Under the pieces are notes generated by a model. It worked only from the letters and a program-made list of their open reading frames with translations, was not told the DNA's origin and did no database searches. A stretch of 64,000 bases of DNA from Hyphococcus sp. (GTDB taxonomy: Bacteria > Pseudomonadota > Alphaproteobacteria > Caulobacterales > Parvularculaceae), in assembly GCA_028281665.1 (NCBI GenBank), contig JANQJK010000001.1, forward strand, positions 62,001 to 126,000, given 5' to 3'. How positions within the stretch are numbered: position 1 is the first letter of the stretch; every line of letters starts with the position of its first letter. Shown here piece after piece: positions 54,675-62,813 of the stretch. The position numbers and the translations under genes were made by a program.

Positions 54675-55322
54675 ATGGGGGGAAGGGTGACGGCGACAGC
54701 GGAACGCGACCAGGAGATCAGGCCGTTCGACGACCAGAAAACCGCGGCGATTATCGACGCCGCCCGGAACACTTTTCTCTCCCGCGGATTCGACGCGGCC
54801 AGCATGGACCGGATCGCCCTTTCCGCGGGCGTCTCCAAACGCACCGTCTATAACCGTTTCCGATCCAAGGAAGAATTGTTCGGCGCGGCAATCGAGGAAA
54901 CCTGTCGCCACCTCCTGCCGGTCGACATCGGAGACATCGAGGCCAGCCTGCCGCCGCGCGAGTTCATTCTCGCGCTGAGCCGACAGGTCGTCGCCGGCGT
55001 GCTGAAGCCCGAAGCGCTGTCGCTGCGCCGTATAGCCGCGTTTGAAGCGGAACGCACGCCGTCAATCGGCAGAAACTATCTCGCGCACGGTCCGCAATGG
55101 CTGGTTGATCAGTGCACGCCGATCCTGAAGCGAATCGCGGCGAAAGGCGTCCTGGACATTGACGATCCGGAAGCCGCGATCTGGCGCCTCGGCACGCTGA
55201 TTACCGAACCGCTGCACACGCGCATGCTGCTTGGCGACACGCCAGATGATCTTGACGCTGCCATTGAGGCGCAGGTCTTCAGCGGTGTTGACATCTTCTT
55301 CCAGATTTACGGCAAGACCTGA
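54675..55322 (+). CDS. TetR/AcrR-family transcriptional regulator
   Basis: The 215-aa protein has the TetR DNA-binding domain: IIDAARNTFLSRGFDAASMDRIALSAGVSKRTVYNRFRSKEELFGAAIEE (about residues 25-74). A helical ligand-binding domain follows. It is of the AefR-like type by the region around SLRRIAAFEAERTPSIGRNYLAHGP. It is divergent from the penicillin-binding protein gene with about 114 bp between starts, so it may control it, itself or a distant efflux gene. GTG 54687 is an alternative start. Confidence 0.92.
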   Translation: MGGRVTATAERDQEIRPFDDQKTAAIIDAARNTFLSRGFDAASMDRIALSAGVSKRTVYNRFRSKEELFGAAIEETCRHLLPVDIGDIEASLPPREFILALSRQVVAGVLKPEALSLRRIAAFEAERTPSIGRNYLAHGPQWLVDQCTPILKRIAAKGVLDIDDPEAAIWRLGTLITEPLHTRMLLGDTPDDLDAAIEAQVFSGVDIFFQIYGKT

Positions 55323-55370
55323 CCGTCCGGAACAGACCGGCCAAGCCTGCCTTACGTTGCTGCGCAAAAT

Positions 55371-55404
55371 AGAAAAAGCCGGCGCAGCAGGTTGCTGCGC
55401 CGGC
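55371..55404 (-). terminator. Strong intrinsic terminator after the OmpA-type gene
   Basis: A perfect 12-bp stem, GCCGGCGCAGCA (55378-55389) with TGCTGCGCCGGC (55393-55404), has a 3-base loop and on the minus strand is followed by a T-rich stretch (TTTTTCT). It lies 27 bp after the ompA-like stop and also faces the tetR stop, so it may work both ways. Confidence 0.92.
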
Positions 55405-55431
55405 AATTTAGTTCGTAGACGTTGGCGGTCT

Positions 55432-56574
55432 TTATTCGAAGCTGATAACCACTTCCGAACGGCGGTTAAGCGGTTCGCGAACGCCATCCGGCGTCGGCTT
55501 GGCGAGGTTTGATTCGCCGTAAGCCTCGGTGCGAATGCTGTCGGCCGGCACGCCGTTGGCGATCAACGCCTCGCGGACAACGCGGGCGCGACGCTCGGAC
55601 AGAGCCTGGTTGTAAGCCGAAGAACCGGACGTATCGGTGTTGCCCGCAACGACGACTGTCTCAATCTCGTTTTGCAGGGCGCGCGAGGCCGCTTCCTGAA
55701 TGAGGGTCGAGGCTTGCGGCGTCAGGTTCGATTTGTCGTAGTCGAAGTAGACCGTGAACTGAATCGGATCGAGGGTCGCTGCCTGCTCCTCAATGATTTG
55801 CGGCGGGCACTCGGCGGTGATCGGCACGCTCGAACCGTCCCAGCAATCCTTGTACTGGACCGGCGGCGGCGTCGATGCGCCGAAATTCCAGCGCAGGCCG
55901 GCAAACAGGTTATGCGAGCTGGCGTTCGCTTTCACCTCGGAGCCGACGCCGTTGATTGTGGCGTTATACTTGTTTCCAAGCATGTTGAAGTAGCGATAGG
56001 AAAGGTCGAGCGTCAAACCCTCGGCAAGCCCCACCGCAACGCCGGCGATGCCCTGATAGGCAAAGTTGTAATCGAAGGAACCGTACGCGATCGAAAAGCC
56101 CGACCCGGCGTTGGCGCCCGCGATCGAATGGTTGACGCGGGCCACGCCGGCGCCGGCGCCGATATACGGCGTAATCCCGTCGACGCCGTTCTGGAAGTCA
56201 TAAAGGGCGTTGACCATCAGGGCGTGGATTTTCGTGTCGCCGTTGATGTCGCCGGCGAGAACGCCGGCAAATCCGGGGTTCGGATCGATCTGATCGATGT
56301 CCGCATTGCGGTAGGAGTATTCCAGTTCCGTGCGGACGCCATTGCCATGGGCTTTGCCGATGGCCGCGTAGATGCCGATGCCGTTATCGTAGTCTGAGTC
56401 ACTGTCAAACGTGACCGGGCCCGGCACGGCGACGCTGTCATTGCTGACATCGTTTTCGTAGCCAAAGTAGCTGAGGCCTGCGCCGATGGAGCCGTAAAGC
56501 CCTTCGTAAGCATGAGCAGCCGGCGCAATGGCCAGCGACGCCGCCGCCGTCAGCAAAGTCGTTTTCAAGTTCAT
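55432..56574 (-). CDS. OmpA-type outer-membrane porin with peptidoglycan-binding domain
   Basis: The 380-aa protein has a signal peptide (MNLKTTLLTAAASLAIAPAAHA) and an N-terminal eight-stranded beta-barrel (GLYGSIGAGLSYFGYE ... HNLFAGLRWNFGAS). A Cys-containing linker (KDCWDGSSVPITAECPPQ) and a C-terminal OmpA domain follow (IQFTVYFDYDKSNLTPQASTLIQEAASRAL, VAGNTDTSGSSAYNQALSERRARVVREALIANGV, NRRSEVVI). It anchors the outer membrane to peptidoglycan. GAGGAGGGGAACC precedes the ATG, a strong ribosome site for an abundant protein. A strong terminator follows. Confidence 0.95.
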   Translation of the reverse strand: MNLKTTLLTAAASLAIAPAAHAYEGLYGSIGAGLSYFGYENDVSNDSVAVPGPVTFDSDSDYDNGIGIYAAIGKAHGNGVRTELEYSYRNADIDQIDPNPGFAGVLAGDINGDTKIHALMVNALYDFQNGVDGITPYIGAGAGVARVNHSIAGANAGSGFSIAYGSFDYNFAYQGIAGVAVGLAEGLTLDLSYRYFNMLGNKYNATINGVGSEVKANASSHNLFAGLRWNFGASTPPPVQYKDCWDGSSVPITAECPPQIIEEQAATLDPIQFTVYFDYDKSNLTPQASTLIQEAASRALQNEIETVVVAGNTDTSGSSAYNQALSERRARVVREALIANGVPADSIRTEAYGESNLAKPTPDGVREPLNRRSEVVISFE

Positions 56575-56808
56575 GGTTCCCCTCCTCAGGTGGATTCAAA
56601 CTGCCGCGCCGGCGCCTCGCGCCGACCTTAAAACCTTCGAACCCGTCGTAACGAGTTCAAGTTCCGGAATATAGATGGTTAAGTGCGAATTTCACCCGGC
56701 TCCGCAAGATCGTATGGTTAATGTTGCATCAACGCATCGCCCCCGGCAAGACTTCGTTAACCCGCCTTGCCAGAATTTTAACGGCGCCGGCCGGACAGGG
56801 AGCAAAAG

Positions 56809-58182
56809 ATGCGCATTCCAGCCATATTCGCGATATTCGCCGCGTTCACGCCGGCTTCAGGGGCGGAAATCGACCGGTTTCTGCTGGACCTACAGGCCGA
56901 GACGTCAGCCGACCAGATCGAACGTGATATTAGAACATTGGTCGGATTCGGCACCCGCCACACCCTGTCCGAGACCGAATCGGCCGAGCGGGGGATCGGG
57001 GCGGCCCGGGAATGGGTCCGGGCGGAATTCGAGGCCATATCGCGGGATTGCGGCGGGTGCCTGGAGGTTCTCGTCATCTCCGATTTCGTAGAGGGCGAGC
57101 CGCGCATCCCGACTCGCACGGAGGTTGTATCGATCGTCGCCCTGCAACGAGGCCGGCGCGACCCGGACAGGATCGTCATGATGAGCGGCGATATCGACTC
57201 GCGGGTGTCCGATCCGCTCGATGCAGCTTCCGACAGTCCCGGCGCCAACGATAACGCGTCGGGCCTCGCCGGCGCGATTGAGGCGGCGCGGGTTTTGTCA
57301 AAGTACGAGTTCGACGCAACGATCGCCTATGCCGCGCTTTCGGGCGAGGAACAGGGATTGTTCGGCGGCAAGATCGTCGCCGCTTATGCGCAGGAAAACG
57401 ACTGGCGCATCATGGCCGTTCTCAACAATGACATGATCGGCAATATCAAAGGGATCGACGGCGTCATCGACAATGCGACCGCTCGGGTCTTCTCGGAGGG
57501 CACGCGTGCTGTCGAAACGGAAGAAGAAGCCCGGCGACGCCGGTTTACCGGGGGCGAGGTCGATTCAGCGTCCCGCAATCTCGCCCGATATATCGATCAG
57601 CTTGCGGATAAATATATCCCGAACCTCGATGTGATGATGGTTTACCGTCTCGACCGGTTCGGGCGGGGCGGCCATCACCGACCGTTTAACGACGTCGGCT
57701 TTCCGGGCGTGCGCATTATGGAAACCCACGAAAACTACACGCAGCAGCATCAGGATCTGCGCACGGAAAACCATATCGAGTACGGCGACACGATTGAGCA
57801 TGTGGACTTTGACTATGCGCGCAAGCTCACCTCGCTCAACATCGTGGCGCTTGCCGCCATGGCCTCTGCGCCTCCGCCGCCGGCAAATGTCGAAATCGAA
57901 GGCGCCGTCCAGCCATCGACAACGCTGAAATGGGACCGCCCGACCGGCGCCGCGGCGCGCAACCTTGCGGGTTTCAAAGTTTACTGGCGCCTGACCGATG
58001 CGCCGCAATGGACATGGTCGCGTAACGTCGGCGACGTGGAAGAGGCGACGCTCGAAAATATCGTCATCGACAACTACTATTTCGGCGTCGCTGCGGTCGC
58101 CAAAAACGGCGCGGAGAGTCCTGTGGTGTTTCCGGGGCCGGCGGGCAGTTTCGGGCCGTGGGCGCCGGAAGGCGACAATTAA
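56809..58182 (+). CDS. Secreted M28-family metallopeptidase with a C-terminal FN3-like domain
   Basis: The 457-aa protein has a signal peptide (about residues 1-18) and an M28 zinc aminopeptidase-like domain. VMMSGDIDSRVSD replaces the common GHxD loop: the first metal His appears as Asp in SGDIDSR. It continues with SPGANDNASGLAGAIEAARVL (bridging Asp), AYAALSGEEQGLFGG (catalytic Glu pair), LNNDMIGNI and the late His in GDTIEHVDFDYARKLT. The C-terminal 85 residues (PPPPANVEIEGAVQPSTTLKWDRPTG...) look like a fibronectin type III domain. The altered GHxD site means activity needs testing. Its stop shares TTAA with the convergent pduO-type gene. Confidence 0.85.
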   Translation: MRIPAIFAIFAAFTPASGAEIDRFLLDLQAETSADQIERDIRTLVGFGTRHTLSETESAERGIGAAREWVRAEFEAISRDCGGCLEVLVISDFVEGEPRIPTRTEVVSIVALQRGRRDPDRIVMMSGDIDSRVSDPLDAASDSPGANDNASGLAGAIEAARVLSKYEFDATIAYAALSGEEQGLFGGKIVAAYAQENDWRIMAVLNNDMIGNIKGIDGVIDNATARVFSEGTRAVETEEEARRRRFTGGEVDSASRNLARYIDQLADKYIPNLDVMMVYRLDRFGRGGHHRPFNDVGFPGVRIMETHENYTQQHQDLRTENHIEYGDTIEHVDFDYARKLTSLNIVALAAMASAPPPPANVEIEGAVQPSTTLKWDRPTGAAARNLAGFKVYWRLTDAPQWTWSRNVGDVEEATLENIVIDNYYFGVAAVAKNGAESPVVFPGPAGSFGPWAPEGDN

Positions 58183-58745
58183 TCTGTCGGCTGAATACTG
58201 TTTTCTTTACGCCAGAGCGTTTCGGCAACGCCCAGTCGCTTCGCTTCAAATCGCGATGCGATAAACAGAAAATCCGACAGCCGGTTGAGATACTGGAGCG
58301 CGAACGCAGCCCCCTCTTCCTCGCGGGCGAACGCCGCCATGGCGCGCTCAATCCGGCGGCAGACCGTGCGCGCCACATGCAGGAACGCAACCGCGGGGGC
58401 GCCGCCCGGCAGGATGAATTCTTTCAGCGGCGGCAGTGTTTCGTTCAGCGCCGTCGCCGCCTTGTCAACGCGGGCGACATGGGCCTCCGACAGGAGCGGC
58501 GCGCAGGGAAAGCACAAGGCGCCGCCAAGATCGAAAAGGTCGTGCTGAACCGCAACGAGAACGTCCTGTGTCTCGCCCTTATCGAGATGGGCGATGGCGA
58601 CGCCGACCGTGCTGTTGAGTTCGTCCACATCGCCGATCAGGGCGATACGCCGATCGTCCTTCGCGATGCGCGTCCCGTCCCCGAGTGACGTCTCGCCCTT
58701 GTCGCCGCCGCGGGTGACGATCTTGCTCAGCCGGTTGGCCATCAT
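58179..58745 (-). CDS. PduO-type cob(I)alamin adenosyltransferase
   Basis: The 188-aa protein transfers adenosine from ATP to cobalamin to give the B12 coenzyme. The N-terminal motif SKIVTRGGDKGETSLGDGTRIAKDD binds ATP. IALIGDVDELNSTVGVAIAHL, FILPGGAPAVAFLHVARTVCRRIERAM and the C-terminal YLNRLSDFLFIASRFEA are standard. The start could be ATG 58745 or 58742. A 13-bp inverted repeat lies between it and the POT transporter gene upstream. The presence of B12 use is implied; no other cobalamin gene is in the window. Confidence 0.95.
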   Translation of the reverse strand: MMANRLSKIVTRGGDKGETSLGDGTRIAKDDRRIALIGDVDELNSTVGVAIAHLDKGETQDVLVAVQHDLFDLGGALCFPCAPLLSEAHVARVDKAATALNETLPPLKEFILPGGAPAVAFLHVARTVCRRIERAMAAFAREEEGAAFALQYLNRLSDFLFIASRFEAKRLGVAETLWRKENSIQPTD

Positions 58746-58757
58746 GTTTCTCCGACA

Positions 58758-58785
58758 CGCCGGACGCGATAAATCGCGTCCGGCG
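58758..58785. terminator. 13-bp inverted repeat between the POT and PduO genes
   Basis: CGCCGGACGCGAT (58758-58770) is perfectly complementary to ATCGCGTCCGGCG (58773-58785) with two bases between. It lies 17 bp after the stop of the minus-strand POT gene and before the start of the adenosyltransferase. It has no T-tract, so termination is possible but not certain. A role as a processing or stabilising stem is the alternative. Confidence 0.5.
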
Positions 58786-58802
58786 GTTTCGCGTCAGTAT
58801 CG

Positions 58803-60428
58803 TTATTCAGCGGGCCTTTTGCGTCCCGGATGAATGCCCGGGCCCATCGGCTCGCCGATCTCGCCTTCGCCGGCCAGCGGGTGCTCGTCTTTCAGGGTTT
58901 TCAAATGCATCAGATAGTTGATGGCCGGCGAGATCACGATCAGGCCGACGCCGACCGCAACCGCAAGCCACCCGACATTTGAGTAGACCTGCAAGACAAG
59001 GCTCTCGCCGTTGGGCCCTTCCGCCGCCGTCGCCTGCGCGATGAGCGCCGCCACCGCATTGCCGGCGCCGGAAGCCAGGAACCAGGTCCCCATAATCAGA
59101 CCCACCATTGACGAAGTCGACAGACGCGTCATCGCCGACAGACCGACCGGCGACAGACACAACTCGCCGGTCGTGTGCAGCAGGTAGATCAGGAAGATAA
59201 AAATAACCGGCGTCAGATTGCCGGCGCCTGCCATGTTGGCGCCCCAGACGAGCACCAGGAACCCAAGGCCGAGCTGGATGACGCCCAGGCCGAATTTCTG
59301 CGGCGCCGTCGGTTCAAGCCCGCGCTTGCCGAGCCAGACCCAAGCCATCGCGAACAGCGGCCCCAGCAAGATAATGTAAATCGCGTTGATTGACTGGAAA
59401 ACCGATGTGACGATTTCCTGACCGAATATGGTGCGATCAACATCGTCGCGCGTATAGATGTTCAGTGACGATCCGGTTTGCTCGAACAGGGCCCAGAACA
59501 ACACCTGGACCGAGATCAGAAACATCGCCGCGAAAATCCGGTCGCGGGCGTGGGGCTCAAGGGTAAAGACGGCGCGATAGGATATATACGCGACCGTCAG
59601 CGCGCCGGCGAACATCAAGAGCACGTTGACCGTTTGCTGGTCGCGCACGACCCACCAGACGAATATCGTGCCGGCGAGCGTTCCGAGATAAATCAGCCAT
59701 CGTGTTGAAAGCCCGGCAAACCGTTTGCGCGCCAGCAATTCGGGATTGGGGGACTCCCCGGCGCCTTTCAGCAACGGCTTGCCAAGAACAAAGACGACGA
59801 GCCCCGCAAGCATGCCGATGCCCGCAAGGCCGAAGCCGTATTTCCACCCGAAGGTTTCTCCGAGATAGCCGGCCATAAGCGCGCCGAACGCGGCGCCGAG
59901 ATTGATGCCCACATAGAACAGCGTAAAGGCGCCGTCGCGGCGGGTATCCGTCTTCGAATAAAGCTCGCCGACGATTGTGGAGATATTCGCCTTGAGAAAC
60001 CCGACGCCCATGATGATCAACGCCAGCGCCATGTAGAAGGTGTTGATCACCGCCGCGTCGGGCGATCCGCCCGGCTGCACGGGCTCGCCCTCAAACGCCA
60101 TCAAACCGTGTCCGGCGACCAGCAGCAGCGCGCCGATGGTAACGGCCTGGCGCTGCCCGAGATACCGGTCAGCAAGCACGCCGCCGATAACCGGAAGAAT
60201 GTACACAAGCGTCGTGTAAGCGCCGTATAATCCGTATGCGGCGGTTTCGCTGAACAGAAAATGCTGCGTCAGATAAAGCACCAGCAGCGCGCGCATGCCG
60301 TAATAGGAAAACCGCTCCCACATCTCGGCAAAGAAAAGAATAAAGAGGCCCTTGGGATGATTGCGCATCTGAAAGAGCGTCATCATCAGGCCGACAAACG
60401 CGATGCCGCCCAACACGAGATAGAACAT
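58803..60428 (-). CDS. POT-family proton-dependent oligopeptide transporter
   Basis: The 541-aa protein has 12-14 membrane helices and the POT/PTR signatures, including FFAEMWERFSYYGMRALLVLYL with the proton-coupling ExxER. GGVLADRYLGQRQAVTIGALLLVAGHGLMAF and the mid-protein FYVGINLGAAFGALMAGYLGETFGWKYGFG segment follow. It imports di- and tripeptides with protons. It starts at MFYLVLGGIAFVGLMMTLF. Nearby genes do not indicate a specific peptide. Confidence 0.95.
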   Translation of the reverse strand: MFYLVLGGIAFVGLMMTLFQMRNHPKGLFILFFAEMWERFSYYGMRALLVLYLTQHFLFSETAAYGLYGAYTTLVYILPVIGGVLADRYLGQRQAVTIGALLLVAGHGLMAFEGEPVQPGGSPDAAVINTFYMALALIIMGVGFLKANISTIVGELYSKTDTRRDGAFTLFYVGINLGAAFGALMAGYLGETFGWKYGFGLAGIGMLAGLVVFVLGKPLLKGAGESPNPELLARKRFAGLSTRWLIYLGTLAGTIFVWWVVRDQQTVNVLLMFAGALTVAYISYRAVFTLEPHARDRIFAAMFLISVQVLFWALFEQTGSSLNIYTRDDVDRTIFGQEIVTSVFQSINAIYIILLGPLFAMAWVWLGKRGLEPTAPQKFGLGVIQLGLGFLVLVWGANMAGAGNLTPVIFIFLIYLLHTTGELCLSPVGLSAMTRLSTSSMVGLIMGTWFLASGAGNAVAALIAQATAAEGPNGESLVLQVYSNVGWLAVAVGVGLIVISPAINYLMHLKTLKDEHPLAGEGEIGEPMGPGIHPGRKRPAE

Positions 60429-60741
60429 AAAAAAGACTCCCTGTTAGGCGACGCTCTTCCGTTTTTCGGATCGCCCCGCCAACACCCTGATCAATGCGGC
60501 GCCGCCCCGTTTCGCCGCAGATGCGCGGCCGGCGCCCGAATTAGCGGGCATGTAAGCCGGAAATGTTCGCAAAATCCAGACCTTAGGCGCATGGCGCCGC
60601 AGCAGGCCTCAGGAAACCGGGCCTATGGGGCAAAATCGTGGCGACGAATAACAGCGCGGCCTCACTTTTTATCGCTTCGCCTCCGCATTGGATTGAAGTT
60701 TGCGACCCGGGCGGCTCTACTGGCGCGGGGCAAGGGAAAGC
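60429..60741. other. 313-bp divergent intergenic region between the POT gene and a membrane-protein gene
   Basis: No supported gene is present. On the right side a weak sigma70-like promoter candidate (60693-60721) leads to the membrane-protein gene. On the left, promoter elements for the POT gene are expected but none stands out. The translations of open frames crossing the region are Arg-rich and not protein-like. Confidence 0.5.
60693..60721 (+). promoter_or_regulatory. Candidate promoter for the membrane-protein gene
   Basis: TTGAAG (60693-60698) and TCTACT (60716-60721) are separated by 17 bp. The likely transcription start would fall about 15 bp before GTG 60742. The -10 match is weak. 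Confidence 0.35.
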
Positions 60742-61716
60742 GTGGGGGCGCACGTGCGGGACGGCACAGCTATTCTGACATTTCTGGCCTTTGCCGCCGT
60801 AGTCGCTGCGGCGGTCCTCGCCGCATCCGCCACGACGGGCGAAACGACGTCGTTGGTCCTTGTCGCCGTGCAACTTGTTATCGTCATGACCGGCTTCTGG
60901 AATGCGGAAGCCCCTTCGCCAAGAGACGATGATCCGGCCGAACGCATCGATATCTACCGCGTCAACGTCGCCAGCGAGATTGCGATGACCGCGCTGCTGG
61001 CGTTTGCCGTCATACTCGCTGCAATCTTCGTGGCGGAATACAACGGCTGGATCTGCACGCCGGAAACTCTCGGAACGATCCGAAATTGCGTTGCGCGCGA
61101 TCCAGACGACGTTCTCCTCGCCCTGGGCGGCGCCGGCTTCGCGGGGGCGATTTTGCTTACGCGTTTGGTTCGACGGCGCATCGCGTCGGCCGGCGGAACG
61201 CTTGTGGTTCTGACGCTTGTCGCCGCAGCGCTCCTATATGCATACCTGCTTTTCTGGTTCGAACTGCCGGCCGAACCAGTCGACCAGACGAGCGCAGCGT
61301 TTTATCTCGAACTGGGCGTGCTGGCCGGCGTCAGCATACTGATGGCCGCCGCCGCATATTTCGGAGCGGCGCCCGCCTACTACATCAGCAGCGACGATGA
61401 GGAAGTCTCGCCCTTTATCGTCTGGGAAATCGTCGTCGGGTTTGTGATTCTTGTTGCAGTCCTGATCGCCATTTGGGCGAGCGCCGGCATCATAGACGAT
61501 CTCGGCGCGTGGATCTCAAGCGTGATTGACCAGCTATTGTCGCAGGAGGGACCGACAAAACCCAATCCACGAGGCCACGATCAACCAGGCACCGGCCCTT
61601 CCGGCATGATGCTGATCGCCGGTATTTGCATTCTCATTGCAATCTTCGGCGCGCTTTTATGCGCGATGATTCCAACCGGCGGCAAGCGTCGAGCAGCCCG
61701 TCGTCGTCGACATTGA
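60742..61716 (+). CDS. Polytopic membrane protein of unknown function
   Basis: The product of about 324 aa has roughly eight membrane segments: ILTFLAFAAVVAAAVLAA, LVLVAVQLVIVMTGF, IAMTALLAFAVILAAIFVA, LALGGAGFAGAILLT, LVVLTLVAAALLYAYLLFWF, LELGVLAGVSILMAAAAYF, IVWEIVVGFVILVAVLIAIWA and MMLIAGICILIAIFGALLCAM. A Pro/Gly-rich cytoplasmic stretch lies before the last one and a basic tail follows it. I recognise no family. GTG 60742 has AAGGGA 3 nt upstream. GTG 60754 (purine-rich GGGGGCG upstream) is an alternative, and an in-frame start at 60700 lies ahead of the likely transcription start. Confidence 0.7.
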   Translation: MGAHVRDGTAILTFLAFAAVVAAAVLAASATTGETTSLVLVAVQLVIVMTGFWNAEAPSPRDDDPAERIDIYRVNVASEIAMTALLAFAVILAAIFVAEYNGWICTPETLGTIRNCVARDPDDVLLALGGAGFAGAILLTRLVRRRIASAGGTLVVLTLVAAALLYAYLLFWFELPAEPVDQTSAAFYLELGVLAGVSILMAAAAYFGAAPAYYISSDDEEVSPFIVWEIVVGFVILVAVLIAIWASAGIIDDLGAWISSVIDQLLSQEGPTKPNPRGHDQPGTGPSGMMLIAGICILIAIFGALLCAMIPTGGKRRAARRRRH

Positions 61717-61741
61717 ATGCTTCGCCCTTTCGGGCGCCGGA

Positions 61742-62005
61742 TTACTTGCCGGCCCTTCCGCGACCGGTAAACAGCGCGCGAAAAAAGCCGATCACGCTGA
61801 TTGCGAGCCAGAACATCTCGATCACGAAGCTCGCCATATTGAATGTATGATAAAGCGAGAACAGGATGAACAGCGCCCCGACGCCGTTTAGCGCCGGATA
61901 AAGCGGACGGCTGACATCCATGCGCCCGATCTGCGACAGAAAATACGTGCCGACGACAAAACTGACGCCGACGAGACCAACGATATCGGCGCCCGTGAGG
62001 TTCAT
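61742..62005 (-). CDS. Small CBU_0592-like membrane protein
   Basis: This 87-aa protein has three hydrophobic segments (IVGLVGVSFVVGTYFLSQIG, ALNGVGALFILFSLYHTFN and FVIEMFWLAISVIGFFRALF). The pattern of a short loop with PLYPALNGVGALFIL and the late WLAISVIG resembles the CBU_0592-like small membrane proteins. The function is unknown. It is convergent with the membrane-protein gene at 60742 and reads away from soxR. Confidence 0.65.
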   Translation of the reverse strand: MNLTGADIVGLVGVSFVVGTYFLSQIGRMDVSRPLYPALNGVGALFILFSLYHTFNMASFVIEMFWLAISVIGFFRALFTGRGRAGK

Positions 62006-62060
62006 ACCGCTTCTCTAACGGAATTTGCCGGACTGTCGAGGGCGGCCGGCCAGCCCCGTG

Positions 62061-62519
62061 TCAGGCGCGCGAGGGCTTGTCGCCAAGCAGATAGCGCGGC
62101 CCGGCGCCTTTTTCCTTTGCTTCGTCCTCCGGGTTGTAGAGCCCGCAGGTTTTGAGCGAAAGGCAGCCGCAGCCGATACAGCTCGTCAGCCTTGTTCGCA
62201 AAGTCGTGAGCGCCGCAATACGCTCGTCAATCGACGCGCGAAAATCTCTGCTGATCTTCTCCCAGTCTTTTTTGGTGGGCGTGCGCCCGTCCGGCAGGCC
62301 ACGCAGATGGACGCCGATCTCTTCCAGAGAAAAGCCAAGGCGCTGGGCAATGAGAATGAACGACACGCGGCGAATATCCGAGCGAAGGAACATGCGCGTG
62401 CCGCCGGCGGTGCGCCGGGCCGTCAGCAGTCCTTTTTCTTCGTAGAAACGGATGGCGGAAACCGCCGCGCCCGTGCGCCACGCCACCTCGCCAATCGTAA
62501 TCCATTGCCCGGCGGCCAT
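62061..62519 (-). CDS. soxR: Redox-sensitive transcriptional activator SoxR
   Basis: SoxR is a MerR-family activator sensing redox-cycling compounds and nitric oxide through a [2Fe-2S] cluster. The 152-aa protein has the MerR DNA-binding domain (TIGEVAWRTGAAVSAIRFYEEKGLL ... RRVSFILIAQRLGFSLEEI) and a dimer helix. The four cluster Cys have exact SoxR spacing in CIGCGCLSLKTC (C-x2-C-x-C-x5-C, about residues 118-129). It is divergent from a two-gene unit behind a perfect SoxR box at 62554-62573, so the box may regulate both directions. Confidence 0.96.
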   Translation of the reverse strand: MAAGQWITIGEVAWRTGAAVSAIRFYEEKGLLTARRTAGGTRMFLRSDIRRVSFILIAQRLGFSLEEIGVHLRGLPDGRTPTKKDWEKISRDFRASIDERIAALTTLRTRLTSCIGCGCLSLKTCGLYNPEDEAKEKGAGPRYLLGDKPSRA

Positions 62520-62550
62520 TCAACACCGTCCAAACTTTTTTAATTCTCTC

Positions 62551-62581
62551 TTGATCTCAAGTTAACTTGAGATTGTAGGCT
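62551..62581 (+). promoter_or_regulatory. SoxR-type promoter with a perfect 20-bp SoxR box
   Basis: ATCTCAAGTTAACTTGAGAT (62554-62573) is a perfect 20-bp palindrome. Its core TCAAGTTAACTTGA is identical to that of the E. coli soxS box. The -35 TTGATC (62551-62556) and -10 TAGGCT (62576-62581) have a 19-bp spacer, the overlong spacing that MerR-type activators correct by bending DNA. The promoter drives the 57-aa and VOC genes on the plus strand. Confidence 0.9.
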
Positions 62582-62626
62582 ACGCAAACTGAAAATCAAT
62601 CAACGAATAAGAAATGGAGAAACCCC

Positions 62627-62800
62627 ATGACGTTCTCGACACTGATCGACGCAATTGCCGACCGCTTCAGGCAAGCGGCACGGCACGCCGGAGACGGCTA
62701 TTTTGGCTGGACCGATCGCTACGGCATGCGCAAGGCGTATGTGAGGCATGCCGACGAAACACGCGCCGCGAAGCGACCCCGCTTCACCGCAAATTACTGA
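62627..62800 (+). CDS. Predicted 57-aa protein, first gene of the SoxR-driven unit
   Basis: A 58-codon frame begins at ATG 62627 (GGAG 8 nt upstream in aaatggagaaacccc) and ends TGA at 62800. The peptide starts MTFSTLIDAIADRFRQAARH, continues with GYFGWTDRYGMRKAYVRH and ends in a basic stretch, RAAKRPRFTANY. It is basic and partly helical, with no membrane segment or Cys. The first 20 residues slightly recall DUF1127-type small proteins, but I do not assign it. It lies 46 bp after the SoxR promoter and 13 bp before the VOC gene, so it should be SoxR-controlled. Confidence 0.7.
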   Translation: MTFSTLIDAIADRFRQAARHAGDGYFGWTDRYGMRKAYVRHADETRAAKRPRFTANY

Positions 62801-62813
62801 AAGGGCCGTCGGC

